Assembly (NCBI RefSeq): GCF_034190915.1
Contig: NW_026947493.1
Span: 39,798,501 to 39,862,500 of the forward strand
DNA: 64,000 nt
Direction of reading: 5' to 3'
Origin: Cavia porcellus
Taxonomy: Eukaryota > Chordata > Mammalia > Rodentia > Caviidae
The position numbers were made by a program, and so were the translations under genes. Below are positions 39,961 through 51,720 of the stretch, one piece after another. Position 1 is the stretch's first letter, and each line of letters opens with the position of its first letter. The notes under the pieces are model-generated. The model ran no database searches and had not been told where the DNA came from. It worked only from the letters and a program-made list of their open reading frames with translations.

Positions 39961-42165
39961 TGGACTTTCTATCTGTTTCAATGGTGCATGATTTCAGAAC
40001 TATTTATTATGATTAGAGTAGAAGCAAAATTATGAATAGTTCATATAATAGTTCTTCTAAAGGTTGTATTCTCAGCCTAGACACACCGCCTGTTGCAGAA
40101 ATATAAAAATGTCTCCATTTCAGTCCAGCAGGCCTTATGCTACTCTGTCTGTCTGCAGTGGCCTCCGTGAGTCCAAAGGAAGGAGCCTCGGCATTTCGTA
40201 CCTATGCACAGCTGGTCAGTTTGTGCATTTGGCTTTCACTCCCTGTAGCTGTGGCCTCGTTTGGCCTGTCACTATGCTCCACTAGAACTCACTTGACTTT
40301 TATCTTCATATTCTTTAAAGATATACAACTACATTAACTACATATTTTGTAGTTCAAACATTTTATTTGTTAGACTAGGCTTTCTTCACAGCTCTCAAAT
40401 AGTTTGACATACTGTAATTTTTTACTATGTGTAACTATAAATTTAAAATATGGTTATATATTAAGTTTGGGTAAACTTTCCCATTGCAGTAGGAAAATTA
40501 ATATACTTAATCACAGTCACATTTATACTTTTGTCATCATTTCTCATTGACTAGTCTGACACAAACTTCCCTGCTATTATTGGTATCACAAATATCATTG
40601 AGTTAATATTTGTTTTAAACCTTTTGGTTTGAAATTAGCATTTTTTGAGGTTACTTATGCAGTTAAATAAAGAGAAGCAGAATAATTTAAAAAAGTTTAA
40701 AATTAGACAAGAGACATCTCTAAAAACAGATGAAAAAATGTCATCTGGCATTTAAGATATGATTCTTAATAAAAGCTAACAATAGGACCTGACTATAACT
40801 CAGTGCCTTACTGTGCCCTGCCCTAGCACTGTACATAGATTACATCATTGTTTCTTAACAATAAAGACACAAAGGAAACACTTGGGATATATAACTTTCA
40901 TTGGGTGATCAAAGAAATATATATGATAGATTCATAAAGAGACACTTTTTTAGCACTAAATTAAAGGAACATTTTTATTATGCATGTGCATTTTTCAAGT
41001 ACTTTGGATAACATAAATTTTCATTCAATTATGGTTTTTCAAATGTTCAAAAGGATACTTTTTTGACCTATAAATTTTAGGCCATTATAAGAAATTGTAA
41101 TTTAGCAGACTGTTAAATTAATCATCAGGGGCTCAGTAATTTCCTTTTTGATAAGTTTCCTTAATATAGGGATAAAATCTAGTGTCAAGTACAAAGTTGG
41201 TGTAATCTTCAGTGTCAAACATCTTGAGAAATCCATTGTGAGGTTTTAGTTCACAGAACATGATCATTTGCACCAAATCTAGAGCAGTTGTTCTGTGCTC
41301 CTGTGGTAAATTTAGAACCATATATTTCATGTATCAAATATGTGGAGAGCAAAATGACTTTCTGGTTTGGTTATTTAAGAACACTAGTTCTTATTCTTTC
41401 CTAGACAAAAGGCTCACTGTTTCAGCACGAGCCATGACAGCTGGGATACCTACAGCAAAGGTAGTAACTCTCTCAAGGAAAAACTCTATGTCTTCTCAAG
41501 CATTTGCCGAGATGCAAGAGTTCTGAATTATTACATAGCATACAAAAGTTTGTTTGGTTTGAAACAATTTTAATGGCATTTATTACCAGTAGATCATCGT
41601 TTTTCTCAAGATGCATCCTGATGAGCTAGACAAAATAAAATTAACTGTAAATGACATTCCCTTGTATTTGAAAGAACTGATGCATTGTGTAGAATAAGTT
41701 AAAATTGATTAAGTTAATAGAAATGCGATTAATGTTGGGAAATGCCTTTTAATTCAATGAGTTTGCTTTTATGCTTCATATTTGATACTGATTTGCATTT
41801 CCTGAAAATAACTAGGAAGTAAGTTGATTTTTATGTTAATTAAAACATTCTGACAGAATTTTCAAAAGAAATATTTTCCCCTGTAATATATGGGTACATG
41901 TGTAGGCAAGGATAAGTCAGGTATTTGATTTACTCCTTCTCTATTTGGCCACATCACATTTTTGATGTAAATTAATAGGAAGAAATTAGGACATAATCAT
42001 AGTTATGCTTACATTTACATTTTCATATAAATGTATTAAGTGCATATTTTTGTTGTGTCTGATTTTAGTTTTACTTTTGATGTAGATGAGCCTCTAATAT
42101 CATGATGTTGTAATTTGTATTCATAGACATTATTGTTTACAATAACATGAAACAAATTTGATTAA
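39961..42165. other. AT-rich non-coding stretch
   Basis: No gene or repeat that I can support. About 40790-40870 faintly resembles MIR/L2 but is too diverged to call. Confidence 0.45.
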
Positions 42166-42169
42166 TATA

Positions 42170-42385
42170 TATTCCATCAGGTATTGTCTTAAGGGCTTTA
42201 TAATATGTTCATGCAATTTTAAATTTCCTTAACTTAGAAAGTATACTTTCTATTGTTATACTCATTTTACAGGTGGAAAATTGAAAAATGGAAACAGTTG
42301 TGTAGCTAGCACGTAGAGAATGATGAATTCAAACCAGGGCTACCTAACTTCAGAGTCTCTCAATTCATAACCACTATTAATATTG
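42170..42385 (-). mobile_element. MIR SINE, nearly full length
   Basis: Reverse MIR blocks in order: 'aggtattgtcttaagggctttata', 'atactcattttacaggtgg', 'gtgtagctagcacgtagagaatga', 'attcaaaccagggctacc' and 'gagtctctcaattcat'. Confidence 0.8.
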
Positions 42386-42867
42386 CCACTGTACTAGATT
42401 AGTGCATCTTGTAAACTATCTTAAATTACTTTGACTTCATGGAATTAAACATACTATAAAACTAGTCATGGGGAGAAAATTATGCCTGCAATTCTATTAC
42501 TTCTTGTAAAGTTAATTCTTTTGTATACAAAGTTGTGGTCTAACTTTGTTCAGAATTAGTCTGCCATGTTGTTCAGAAAGAATGTTCAATATTTTAATAG
42601 ACTCATCAGTTTAATATATATTTTTTTCTTTTGGAAAACATTTTGTTTTATACTATTCTTAGCATTATGCTTCTAGAGTTAGAGTATGTAATTCAAAAAT
42701 ATTTTACTTAAGATAAACTCAAGAGATTCTTCGATATGAGACCTTCTCCTGAGGCCATCATTTTCCATACGAAATGGCAGAGCAGATATTTTAGAGTGGA
42801 TAGAGTCCCAGCTCCCAGCTGGGCCAGTTCCTGGAACTGACAAATGCAGACTCTGTGATGGCTACAT

Positions 42868-43000
42868 GAATTAATTCATCCACTCATTGATAAAGACAGC
42901 ACAGACAAGTGCTTCCAGATGCCTTTCGCAAAAGTCAGGCACTGTTTCAGTATCTGCACTTAGTTGCTTCTCACAGCTGAGACCAAAACCTTCCCCTGGG
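42868..43000 (-). mobile_element. Possible L2 fragment
   Basis: 'attaattcatccactcattgat', then 'gtcaggcactgtttcag', resembles the reversed L2 3' end with extra sequence between the two blocks. Match is weak. Confidence 0.4.
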
Positions 43001-43594
43001 AGTCTTTATAACTGTCGTACTATAGAATTTTTTAAAACTAAAATAAATTGTTGGTAAGAAGTTCTTTTAATGATGTAAGTAAAATTTATATTTGTTAGTA
43101 TGTAAACAACATTTATTTGTCAGAGGCACATAGTGGCAAATTCTCTTTTTTTCTTCTCCAATGTAACTGTGCGAGAAAGCTGATTTAAGACTGTTCAAGG
43201 ATAAGGTTATAGATAAAGAAGAAAATTTCACAACAGACAGGATCAGTTAAGCACTATCAAACCAAGTAGAGTAAATTAAGAGTTGGAAATTTTTCCCTTG
43301 ACTTAACATCCATATTTTCGTGATAAATAAGATAATTTAAATATAACTTATTAGAAATGTATAATGTCATTAAAATGCATTACCAACTTTCTTATGTTCC
43401 CTTAACTCCCAGATGATTAAAGACAGTTTTGCAGATTGTTGGATGAAGATAAAGGCCTTCTGATAATCCAAGTCAGAGGCATATTTACAAAATTCAAAGA
43501 AAGTCTGTCTTATGTATTGGGAAGGAAAAATTATTTACTCTGTGATATCATAAGAAGACTCGATGCTTCTTTCCATTATTTTTTTTGAGAGAAG

Positions 43595-43665
43595 ATTAAT
43601 CATTTATTACCTGAGCAAAATATGTTGAGTTTCTACTGTATGCTAGGCATTTCACCTAAATTTGT
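43595..43665 (-). mobile_element. L2-type LINE 3' end fragment
   Basis: 'atcatttattacctgagcaaaatatgttgagtttctactgtatgctaggcattt' is a clear reversed L2 end. Confidence 0.6.
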
Positions 43666-43719
43666 ACTTCAAAAGTGTTATGGTAGAAAAATTGATGCAT
43701 AGGAACATGTTATGGATTA

Positions 43720-44215
43720 AGAACTGGTGGATTACATCAGCATGGCACTGAGTGAAGATGCTCCACCTGAGGAAAGTTGCCAGCATAATAGGTGGAGAAG
43801 GAGAAGGAAGGCGTTAATGCATCGTTGCGTTGAGGCATTAAGGCATTATGGGTTCTCCTACGAGTTGCTGTTTGAGCTGTTGGTTCTCCTGGAGAAGCTT
43901 TGGTCCTCACATTGAGCTTTGCTTCCTGGCTCCAGAGGGGAAGACATGTGCCGCTTGGTCTCCAGGATGAACTTGTCACGCTGGCTTCCTGACATGTAAC
44001 CAACTGTGTTTGTCATTGGAGGAGCTGGGGTCTCCGTGTTGCTGAGGATTACTGTGGTGCCTTTCAGGATAGCGTTGGTCTTGTTGTGAGTGTGGTTGCT
44101 CGGCTCCAGTGTAGAACCCTCATCCCACCAGCACAGCTCCTTCACCTCTCTAGCATCGACTTTTTGGCTTCCACTGCTGATCTTTGGCCCTTCCTGGCAC
44201 AGATCCATAAAAGAG
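43720..44215 (-). pseudogene. Possible degraded retrocopy of unknown parent
   Basis: This block is more GC-rich and codon-like than its AT-rich surroundings. On the - strand a 116-codon open frame from 44208 to 43858 contains WWDEGSTLEPSNHTHNKTN and YMSGSQRDKFILETKRH. An 88-codon frame shifted relative to it covers 44003-43737. A third frame reads KLLQENQQLKQQL near 43890, a coiled-coil-like string. Switching frames would fit a gene copy broken by indels. I do not recognise the parent, see no introns, and the block may simply be single-copy non-coding sequence. Confidence 0.3.
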
Positions 44216-44603
44216 ACTGACGTGAGTCATTCTTGTGGGCTCTGGACCTCCAGTTGGACTTGTGGGAGACATTGTCATGAGCTCTGGGTTTTCATCTGGA
44301 CTCATGTGAGACATTGCTGTGGGATTTAGGCGCTTGACTAAATATTCTATGTTTTTGGTGTTGCTGATAGATTTCCTGCATTTTCTTGTGTTAACTCCTG
44401 GTAACCATTATAAAAATAATACTGTAAACTCCATGTCCTGATACTAGTTGTTCTCCACACAACCCCTGACTACAACAGAACAAGATTCTTAAAAATGTAA
44501 GTTAGTATATAATCCTTGTGAGATAGATAATTGATTTGCATGAATCACTTTCTGTGTTCCGTTTCAAAGAGAATGAAATATAATAGGCTACATTTCTTTT
44601 TTT

Positions 44604-44742
44604 GAGACAGATACTCACTGTGCAGTTCAGACTGGCCTTGAACTCACTATGTAGCCCAGAGTGGTTGGCCTTGAACTCTCAGCAATCCTTCTCCCTCAGC
44701 CTCCTGGGTGCTGGAATTATAGGCAAGCACCACTATGCTGGG
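44604..44742 (-). mobile_element. B1-type SINE
   Basis: Reversed B1: GAGACAGATACTCACTG, TTCAGACTGGCCTTGAACTC, a second GGTTGGCCTTGAACTC block, 'cctcagcctcctgggtgctgg' and an end at CACCACTATGCTGGG. T-rich tail at the left. Confidence 0.9.
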
Positions 44743-45097
44743 TAAGGCTCCTTACTTTTAAAAATTTCTTCTACTGTCAATTTTAGCTTATGGATTTTTA
44801 CCAGTGGTAAAATCCAAGTAAACAATCTTTGAAACTTGGAGTTTTTAAAATTCATAAATAAATAAAATAAAGTAGCATGTCTGAATAGTTCATAGATGTC
44901 ATTGTATTCTCTATTATGGAAGTTTCCAGATGATACAGTGCTGTAATATGCTTTTTTCTTTAGTTTCAGTTTTTATGTCAAGGTGATGTTTTGACATATC
45001 TTTAAAGGCATTTCAGACTTTTTAAAAATAGGTAGCATTTCCTGGATACCTCACTGAAAGACTATCAAATGTAAAAGAACTTGCTGTTTTTTGTGTA

Positions 45098-45250
45098 TAT
45101 TCAACAAAAATCTATTGTGTGTTCCTCTCATGATAGCATTGTCTTAGCCAAAGGACATAAACTGATGAAAAGTATGTTTTGGTTCTCGAGGGGTTGACAG
45201 TTCATTTATTCATTCACAATGTACTAGAAACTTTCCAAGATAATATGAAC
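45098..45250 (-). mobile_element. L2-type LINE 3' end fragment
   Basis: 'tattcaacaaaaatctattgtgtg', 'gatagcattgtcttagcc' and 'ggggttgacagttcatttattc' follow the reversed L2 3' end. Confidence 0.5.
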
Positions 45251-47005
45251 CCTTTTTATATGTAGTAATGAAGTTCTATACTAAAAAAAATGCGTTACAA
45301 AATCCTAGAGGAAGAAAGCAGCTGCATTTGAAATTCTGAATGTGATATAGAAAAAGATGCTTATATTTCCAATAAATTACCCCAAACGTTTGTGCTACAG
45401 CCCAGGGGCATTTTCTTTTTTTAAATTTTGGATTTTGGCATTTATATGATAGATTTACTTGAACTAAGAAAAAACAACAAACTGTGGTGCTGGTTACTCT
45501 ATTTTGGTCTCTGACATGGGGGACTCTGTGTGGAGGGTGTGTGAATGCATAATGCAATGTCCATGTATTATGTTTTACAATTTTTGAAATCAAAGTCCTC
45601 AATCAGCATTAATTAGGAGGTATTGTGCTATAATTTCTGAGTGCATGTACAATGGACATTCTTCTAAATTGTGTGCAATTTTCTTTTTCTTTCAAATTTC
45701 TACATAGAGCTTTTCTTATTATATATTAAATTGTGAGGCAGTTAGTTGCACATTCTGGGCATCCAAACACTAGATTTTTTAAATATATATTTTCATATGT
45801 CATGCACAAATTATGCCACTTCTGAAAAACTTGATCTTTGTTCTCTGTAGAGCACCCACTTTGTGGGCTTTTGGTAACAAAATTGAAACTGTTCTTATTG
45901 GTTTTATAAATCATGTCTGAGGGATCCTAAACCACATTTAATTACATATGACAGAAAAACTTCATGTGCTAATGTTTTTCTGGTTACCCACCATGAATTC
46001 CTGCTAAAATTTTCATAAGCCTTAGATCAATTCTCCAGAGTATCCCCCAGAGCATTTCCTGGACACCAGTGATGCAAGAGTTTACCATCCCATTGATGGT
46101 TGTCCCAGAGCACCCCAGGACGAATGCTCTGGTTCCTTGAGAGCTGCTCATGACCGCGATGCTACTATAAATGGCTGAAATGTGATGCAGCTTCCCCTCC
46201 AGCTTCCTCCAACTCAGCCTAATGGAGATTAGGATCCATTAAGAGCTCTTTGCTGCATGTGCAATTTCTATTGATCAGATTGATTCATTTCATTTTAGCC
46301 AATGATCCTATTACAAAAGCTGCCTCTTTTCAGTGTTTTACTGGCACGGGGAACCTGCAAATGGTCTGTACTGTAACAGGCAGTGCCAGAGAAGGGCATA
46401 GGCTTTAGCTATGTTTTCAGGCTCTTGCTAAACATCACTCACAGTGTATAATTCTTAAAAGTTTTCAGGAGTTCTTACTCATGCTTTTAATAGGATTGGG
46501 ATACAGGTTAAGTCTGTGTAATCATTTTAAAAATAAACATTTGATTGTGAAACTTTATCAACCACAGTACAGATGTACACACAGTTCAGTATAAGCAGTA
46601 TTGTGAGAAATGAGACTTCAGTGATCTGGAAGCCTAAGCAGGAAGCCACTGGAATATGGAAATATTTTCTAATAATAAAAGAATATATTAAATTATCATC
46701 TTTGGCTACAAAAAGAGGCATTGACTAAGTGGAAGACATTATTGCTTTGGTGGTCAACACTAAGAAATGTGGATTTTAAAGAAGATATAAGAAAGATTTT
46801 ATGGAAAAAGGAGTAAAGAAAGAAAAGAGCAGAAGAGTGTAAGCAAGTATGCGAAAGCGTTCTATTTTGGAGAGAAGTGCCCATTGCCCAATTTTGTGGA
46901 AATAGTATAAGGTGTTAGTGACTTGCATTTGCAAAACACTTCATTCACCCAAAGTCTTATCATGTACATGATTATTAATTTTAACTGTATCTATGGAGTA
47001 CTTCT
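45251..47005. other. Non-coding stretch with a GC-richer, conserved-looking block
   Basis: No gene is recognised. The part at about 46020-46400 is single-copy-looking and compositionally distinct (see findings). Confidence 0.5.
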
Positions 47006-47009
47006 AGTT

Positions 47010-47170
47010 CATTAAATTTTGGCATATGTGTAACATTTAATTCCTTTAAGCATTACTATACATTTTGAATATGTACAGCTATGTGTTGTAGATGAAAAGA
47101 TAAAGACCTAGGCAAAGTCTTTTATTGGATGTATCACAGTCTGGTTTTGAATCAAGTCTGACTGGTTTCT
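47010..47170 (-). mobile_element. MIR SINE fragment
   Basis: Reversed MIR-like order: 'taatccctttaag'-like start at 47038, 'gatgaaaagataaagacctaggcaaagtc' and 'gttttgaatcaagtctgac' end. Confidence 0.6.
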
Positions 47171-47284
47171 AAGACTTTCCTCTTTACTCCCACTCTTCCT
47201 CCATCTCTCCTTCTCTCTCTCCTTTTCTATTTTCCCCTTTGTCTTCACTGTCTAGATTCTCTCAACAAATTTAATCAATAGGGA

Positions 47285-47400
47285 AGGTGTTACTATTAAC
47301 ACCAAAGCTCTGCAGAGATAAACAAACTATACCAGGTATCACAGGTAGAGGATGCCAGAGTCAGAATTAGAACCTGCCTTGTTTGCCATGTCTTATCATC
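47285..47400 (-). mobile_element. MIR SINE fragment
   Basis: 'gttactattaacacc', 'gcagagataaacaaac', 'tatcacaggtagaggatgccagagtcagaattagaacctg' match the reversed MIR core and left end. Confidence 0.6.
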
Positions 47401-48550
47401 CTCTGCAATGTCATGATCAAGTTTAAATAAAGCTGTGGCCTATGTTTACACATCTTTTATGCAATAATTAGAGAAGTGAGCTTTTAGACCTAAAATTTAT
47501 TGCCAGTGATCGGAATTCTAATTTTCTTTCTTTTATAATTTTTTCTACTCTGTATCACTTATCTTATTTCTTTGGATTATAAAAGGCTATGATATTTATT
47601 GATTTTCCTCTAGAGAAGTCAATTTAGAGCATTGAATTACATTCTAGTTAAAAAGTATGGGACACTGCTTTTCAGGTATCATGTTTACTTATTTTGCAAT
47701 ACTAGAAATTCTTTAAATTACTTTCAATGGCCAGAAAACTCCTCATGTAAAGTTGGGGTTGCCTCTCGATGTGAATAAGCATTTCTTAAGTCTATGCCAA
47801 AATCTCCCATTCAATTTGAGAATTTCTGTTTTTAGTTTTACATTTTTGGTCTATATGTTTGTGAATATATAAGTGAAATTTATTAGATTGTATTATAAGT
47901 ACATGGAACTATTTTTCATTGGAAAAAGTTATTTCAGTTGTGCAAATTGAGACAAATGTGTTATATTTTGTAGTAATGTCTTAGATTGAAGATGAACTAG
48001 AATTACAGTAAATTCTTTGAGTTAACTTCAACAAATAGCATTTGATTTTTAACCAAAATTTTCTGAGAAACTAAAGAAAGTAATGCAATTTGGAATGTTC
48101 TTCCACAGGAAATTACACAGTAGCAATCAAATTTAAGAGTGTACCCACTGAAAAATATTCAGAGTGTATCCAAATTCTAGTTTCTGATAACTCAAATCCT
48201 TCCTGGTGTTTCTATATCATTTCAAATATGCAACAAAAATAGTTTAAAAATATAAGGAGAATGTAAGTACTGCTCCAAACATTTGAAAACTTTTGATGTT
48301 TTTCTGCTAAATGTGCCTTTTCTAGGAATAATGAATTACTAATAGAAGCAAGTAATGGTTTGGTTTGGAAAATGAGTCAACATCAGTGGAACATTTTTCT
48401 TTTATTCCACAATATTTGAGTGATCTGAGCTGTGCTAGGTTTCTTAGAGTTTTCTAAAAATAATCTATATATATTTATTGAATATAAATGGAACATATTT
48501 ACCTACTTCCTCATACATATGTGCAAAATATTTTAAGATAGTCCCTAAAA
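47401..48550. other. AT-rich non-coding stretch
   Basis: No gene or well-supported repeat. About 48385-48450 faintly resembles a reversed L2 end. Confidence 0.45.
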
Positions 48551-48552
48551 TA

Positions 48553-48672
48553 TTATGGACTTTTTTTTTTTTTTTTTTTTTTTACCGGTAACAGGGATTG
48601 AACTCACGACCGCCTGCTCACAAGGCAGGTGCTTATGCCACTGAGCTAAATTCCCAGCCCCTTATGGATCTT
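48553..48672 (-). mobile_element. Young ID-type SINE with poly(T)-side tail
   Basis: The reversed element runs from a T-run at 48561-48583 (its A tail) through ACCGGTAACAGGGATTGAAC to CTGAGCTAAATTCCCAGCCCC at 48661. TTATGGAC at 48553 and TTATGGATC at 48662 form the target-site duplication, partly blurred by the T-run. It is the same young subfamily as at 4.2 and 20.7 kb. Confidence 0.9.
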
Positions 48673-48855
48673 TTGAGACAGGATCTTGCTATGTTGCCTA
48701 GGATCCTTTTGTTTTTTTTTTTTTTTTTTTTTTTTTTGGTACCAGAGATCAAACTCCTGACCTCACACTTACCAAGCAGACACTTCTGCCACTGAACAAT
48801 ACCCTGGCCACATAGGCTCTTTTAAAGTATACTCAAGCATGCCCCACAGTAGCTT
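48672..48855 (-). mobile_element. B1 fragment split by a second, older ID SINE
   Basis: A reversed B1 start, GAGACAGGATCTTGCTATG, occupies 48672-48706. A T-run and a reversed ID (GGTACCAGAGATCAAACTCC ... GCCACTGAACAATACCCTGG) then occupy about 48708-48812. A degenerate 'actcaagcatgccccac' block after it may be the rest of the B1. With the neighbouring young ID this gives three SINEs within 300 bp. Confidence 0.7.
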
Positions 48856-48972
48856 CCAAAGCAGGAATGGGGACTATGGTATATGCCACCAACTTGCTCA
48901 CATCTAGACTATGTATTTTTAAGACACTGTATTGGGTTTCTATGAAATGCTTCAAATAATCATATGTCCTTT

Positions 48973-49364
48973 TGTTATGACATATTCAGATGTCTCCTCA
49001 AAGCTTCATATAGTCACCAATGAGGCTTTATCGAAGGTGATTGAATCTAGCTTATGTGATTGATTTATGTTGCAATGCTAGGATTAAGGGTGGATGATTA
49101 CTAATTCAGTCTGCTGATTGATTTGTCATTCCTCTAACCCTTGTAGCCTGGATAAGGGGCAGAAAGAGACTTGTCTTGGACCTTATTGCCTTGCTAACTT
49201 CTGTCTGCCATGAACTGTTGTCTCTCTGCTATGTAACTCCCTTCCTTGGAGTCAGTCACTTATGGACTGAAACTGCTACATATTTTAACCCAAATAAACA
49301 TTTCCTCCCTTAACTTGTGGTTATTAGATATTTTGTCTCAACAATAAGAAAAGTAACTAACACA
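48973..49364 (+). mobile_element. Solo ERVL/MaLR-like LTR
   Basis: An LTR of about 390 bp begins with TGTTATGACATATTC and ends with AAAGTAACTAACACA. Its 3' part carries 'taacccaaataaacatttcctccctt', a poly(A)-signal region (AATAAA), then 'tattttgtctcaacaataag', as in rodent MaLR LTRs. It is homologous to the LTRs at 55.2-55.6 kb (reverse) and 56.66 kb. No internal region is attached. Confidence 0.72.
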
Positions 49365-49369
49365 CTTTT

Positions 49370-51195
49370 ATTTGAAAGTGACATTAAAAGAAAGATACTC
49401 CTTTACCTAGTATACTTTGAGTGAAAACAGCCTCAGAACCAAGAAATATCCTTCAACATTGTGGGATGTTTAGCTTTGGGAATGTAGGAGGTCTTTTACA
49501 CATGAAAGCTTTATAGTAAAACCCTAAAGCAGCTTGTATTTTGTCCCTATTCCTTAATCAGATAAGCAAGAGTACTTATTTCCTATCTGTGGGTGAAATC
49601 CTATGCAGTTTATGAACATTCCTGGATGCTTTGAGATAATAATACATCTTCTGTTACTGAAAAATAAGTCATTTTAATAACGTTGTGATAATGAGAACAA
49701 AGAATGTTACTGAATATTAAAGCTGTCTTTATTTGACAGCTCAGGTTGTTGCAGATGGGCAATGGCAAGAGAGAGGTAGAGTGAGGTTGGCGTGTACTCA
49801 TGTTCTGCCCTTCCCTCCTCTGGCAGTCCTCGACTTCCTACCATGCTGCCCTTCACAGGACTGACTGGCTGTTCCTGGGTTGCAGCCAGAAAGGCCAGGT
49901 GAGGTCCCTGGCCGGCCTTCCTTGACCTGGACTTTGTGATCGGGACTTATTCATTCAACATAGTGATTTTGTAAGTGAGGGAAGTAAGGTGACGTGTCAC
50001 TCAGAAATATTCCCACTGCTACAAGTATCTCTTAGTTTTTCAGCTTCAGACTTTAAAAAAGTTGTCTTAAGGGAACCACGTTTAGAGTAATTCCAGAAAG
50101 AGTGCTTGATCATCACCTTTACAAATTTTGGGTTGTTAATCTAGCACTAAAATGAAGTCAATATAGGGTATTTCTTGGCATGCTGCTCTTTTAGTCTCCA
50201 GGTAGATTATTAAATGCCTGATAACCTCATTCTTATCTATGGACAAGGATGTGAGGCCAGAGGAAGTCACACAGCCTCCCCATAACCTGAAAACTTGTAA
50301 GTGGGGAAGGTCAGGAACCTCCATAACACTGCGATGTGGGAAATGGTAAAACCTTTTAGAAATGCAGTCATGGGTCCTACCTCAGATCTACTGAGCCAGA
50401 AATGCTAGGCCAGAGCTCTGCCATTGAAATTTTACCAAATATTCCAGGTGAAGGTGGGACAATGGTCAGGTTTGAGAATCCCTGGAATGCAGTACAGTCA
50501 GGGACAACTGAATGTTAGTCTTTGCTTTTGCATTGATTCTATACTGATAGGCACAGAATTTGTGTCAAAACTTTTTCTTTTGGGGGAAGGAAGTGTAGCT
50601 GTGTTATTGAGAGCACAATAATTTGGTGAGCACATGTGTTTACTATTAAGGAGAACTGTCATTTTAGAAGGATAAGTTAAGTCTGCTCCAATGGCCTGAA
50701 TATATTTGTGCCTACATTGAAATGACAACATGAAATAATTGGACTTCTAAAAGTTCCCTTTTAGAAATGAAATTTTATACCTATCCTCTCCAGACTTCTG
50801 AAGTACTGGATGGGAAAAACATTGGGAAAGTTTTGCCTAAAAAAGGCTAGTCATCTATTCTTCTGGACACCGTGAAACTTGCCCTGTGGCTACTCAAATC
50901 ATTGCATGAGTTTGAATTCTTATAGATAAATTTTTCTAAACTGCATTTTGGCATTACACCATTGAAGAACATTGTGGATATTGAAAAACATTGCAAGGAA
51001 CAGTGCTATAAAATGCAATGTGTTTACTATTAGAAAATTATTAAAGACTTTTTTACCCTATTATGCAATGATCTCTTTTTAAGAATCAAAATGAGTTATT
51101 TTTTTCATTCTTGGTAACAGGAATATGGTGCTTTTCCTGAACATCTGATTCATTCCTGTCCTAGAAACATAGAGAATCTTATAATTAATCACACT
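49370..51195. other. Non-coding stretch, nothing firm
   Basis: No gene recognised. About 50190-50310 has a faint reversed MIR look. GC content rises at 49800-49930 without an identifiable feature. Confidence 0.45.
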
Positions 51196-51204
51196 TCTGC
51201 CTTT

Positions 51205-51720
51205 GTGTTATGAACTGAATTGTAGTTCCCTTCATAAATAGAAACTTAATCTTAAATATCTCAGAGTGTGATTTCTTTTGGACACTGAGTGTCTTTAAAT
51301 AGGAAATGGATTTAAAACGAGGTCAGTTTGTGTAGGCTTTAATCCAATATGACTGGAGGTCTCATAAAAAGAAGACTAATTCATTGCTAAATTGATCATT
51401 CAAAGAATTAAGATGTGTTATATATTCGTACCAACTCTCCTCTAGGAATGTAACCATTATAACATTTTAAAAATTATGTTATTTCCTGTTAAAAAGAAGA
51501 AGAAGAGATTAGGACACAGACACAGAAAGAACACTGTGTGATGGCTTAAGGAGAAGATAGTCATCTTCAAGCAGAGGAAAGGAAACTAAGAACAAAACCC
51601 TTCAACTCTGCCGATATCTTTATCTTGGGTATTTCTTCTCCAGAATAAGAGAAATAAATCTCTGCTGTTTAAGTCACACAGTCTGTGGTATTTTGTTATA
51701 ATAACTATGTTTGTCAAGAG
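51205..51720 (+). mobile_element. MLT1-type (ERVL-MaLR) LTR
   Basis: Landmarks in order: 'gaactgaattgtagttccc', 'tatctcagagtgtgatttc', 'ggaaatggatttaaaacgaggtcag', 'aatccaatatgactggaggtctcataaaaagaaga', 'gattaggacacagacacag', 'gtgtgatggcttaaggaga' and 'tctgctgtttaagtcacacagtctgtggtattttgttataat'. A piece of about 110 bp after 51380 (cattgctaaattgatc...) does not fit and may be an insertion. The LTR is non-coding. Confidence 0.75.
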
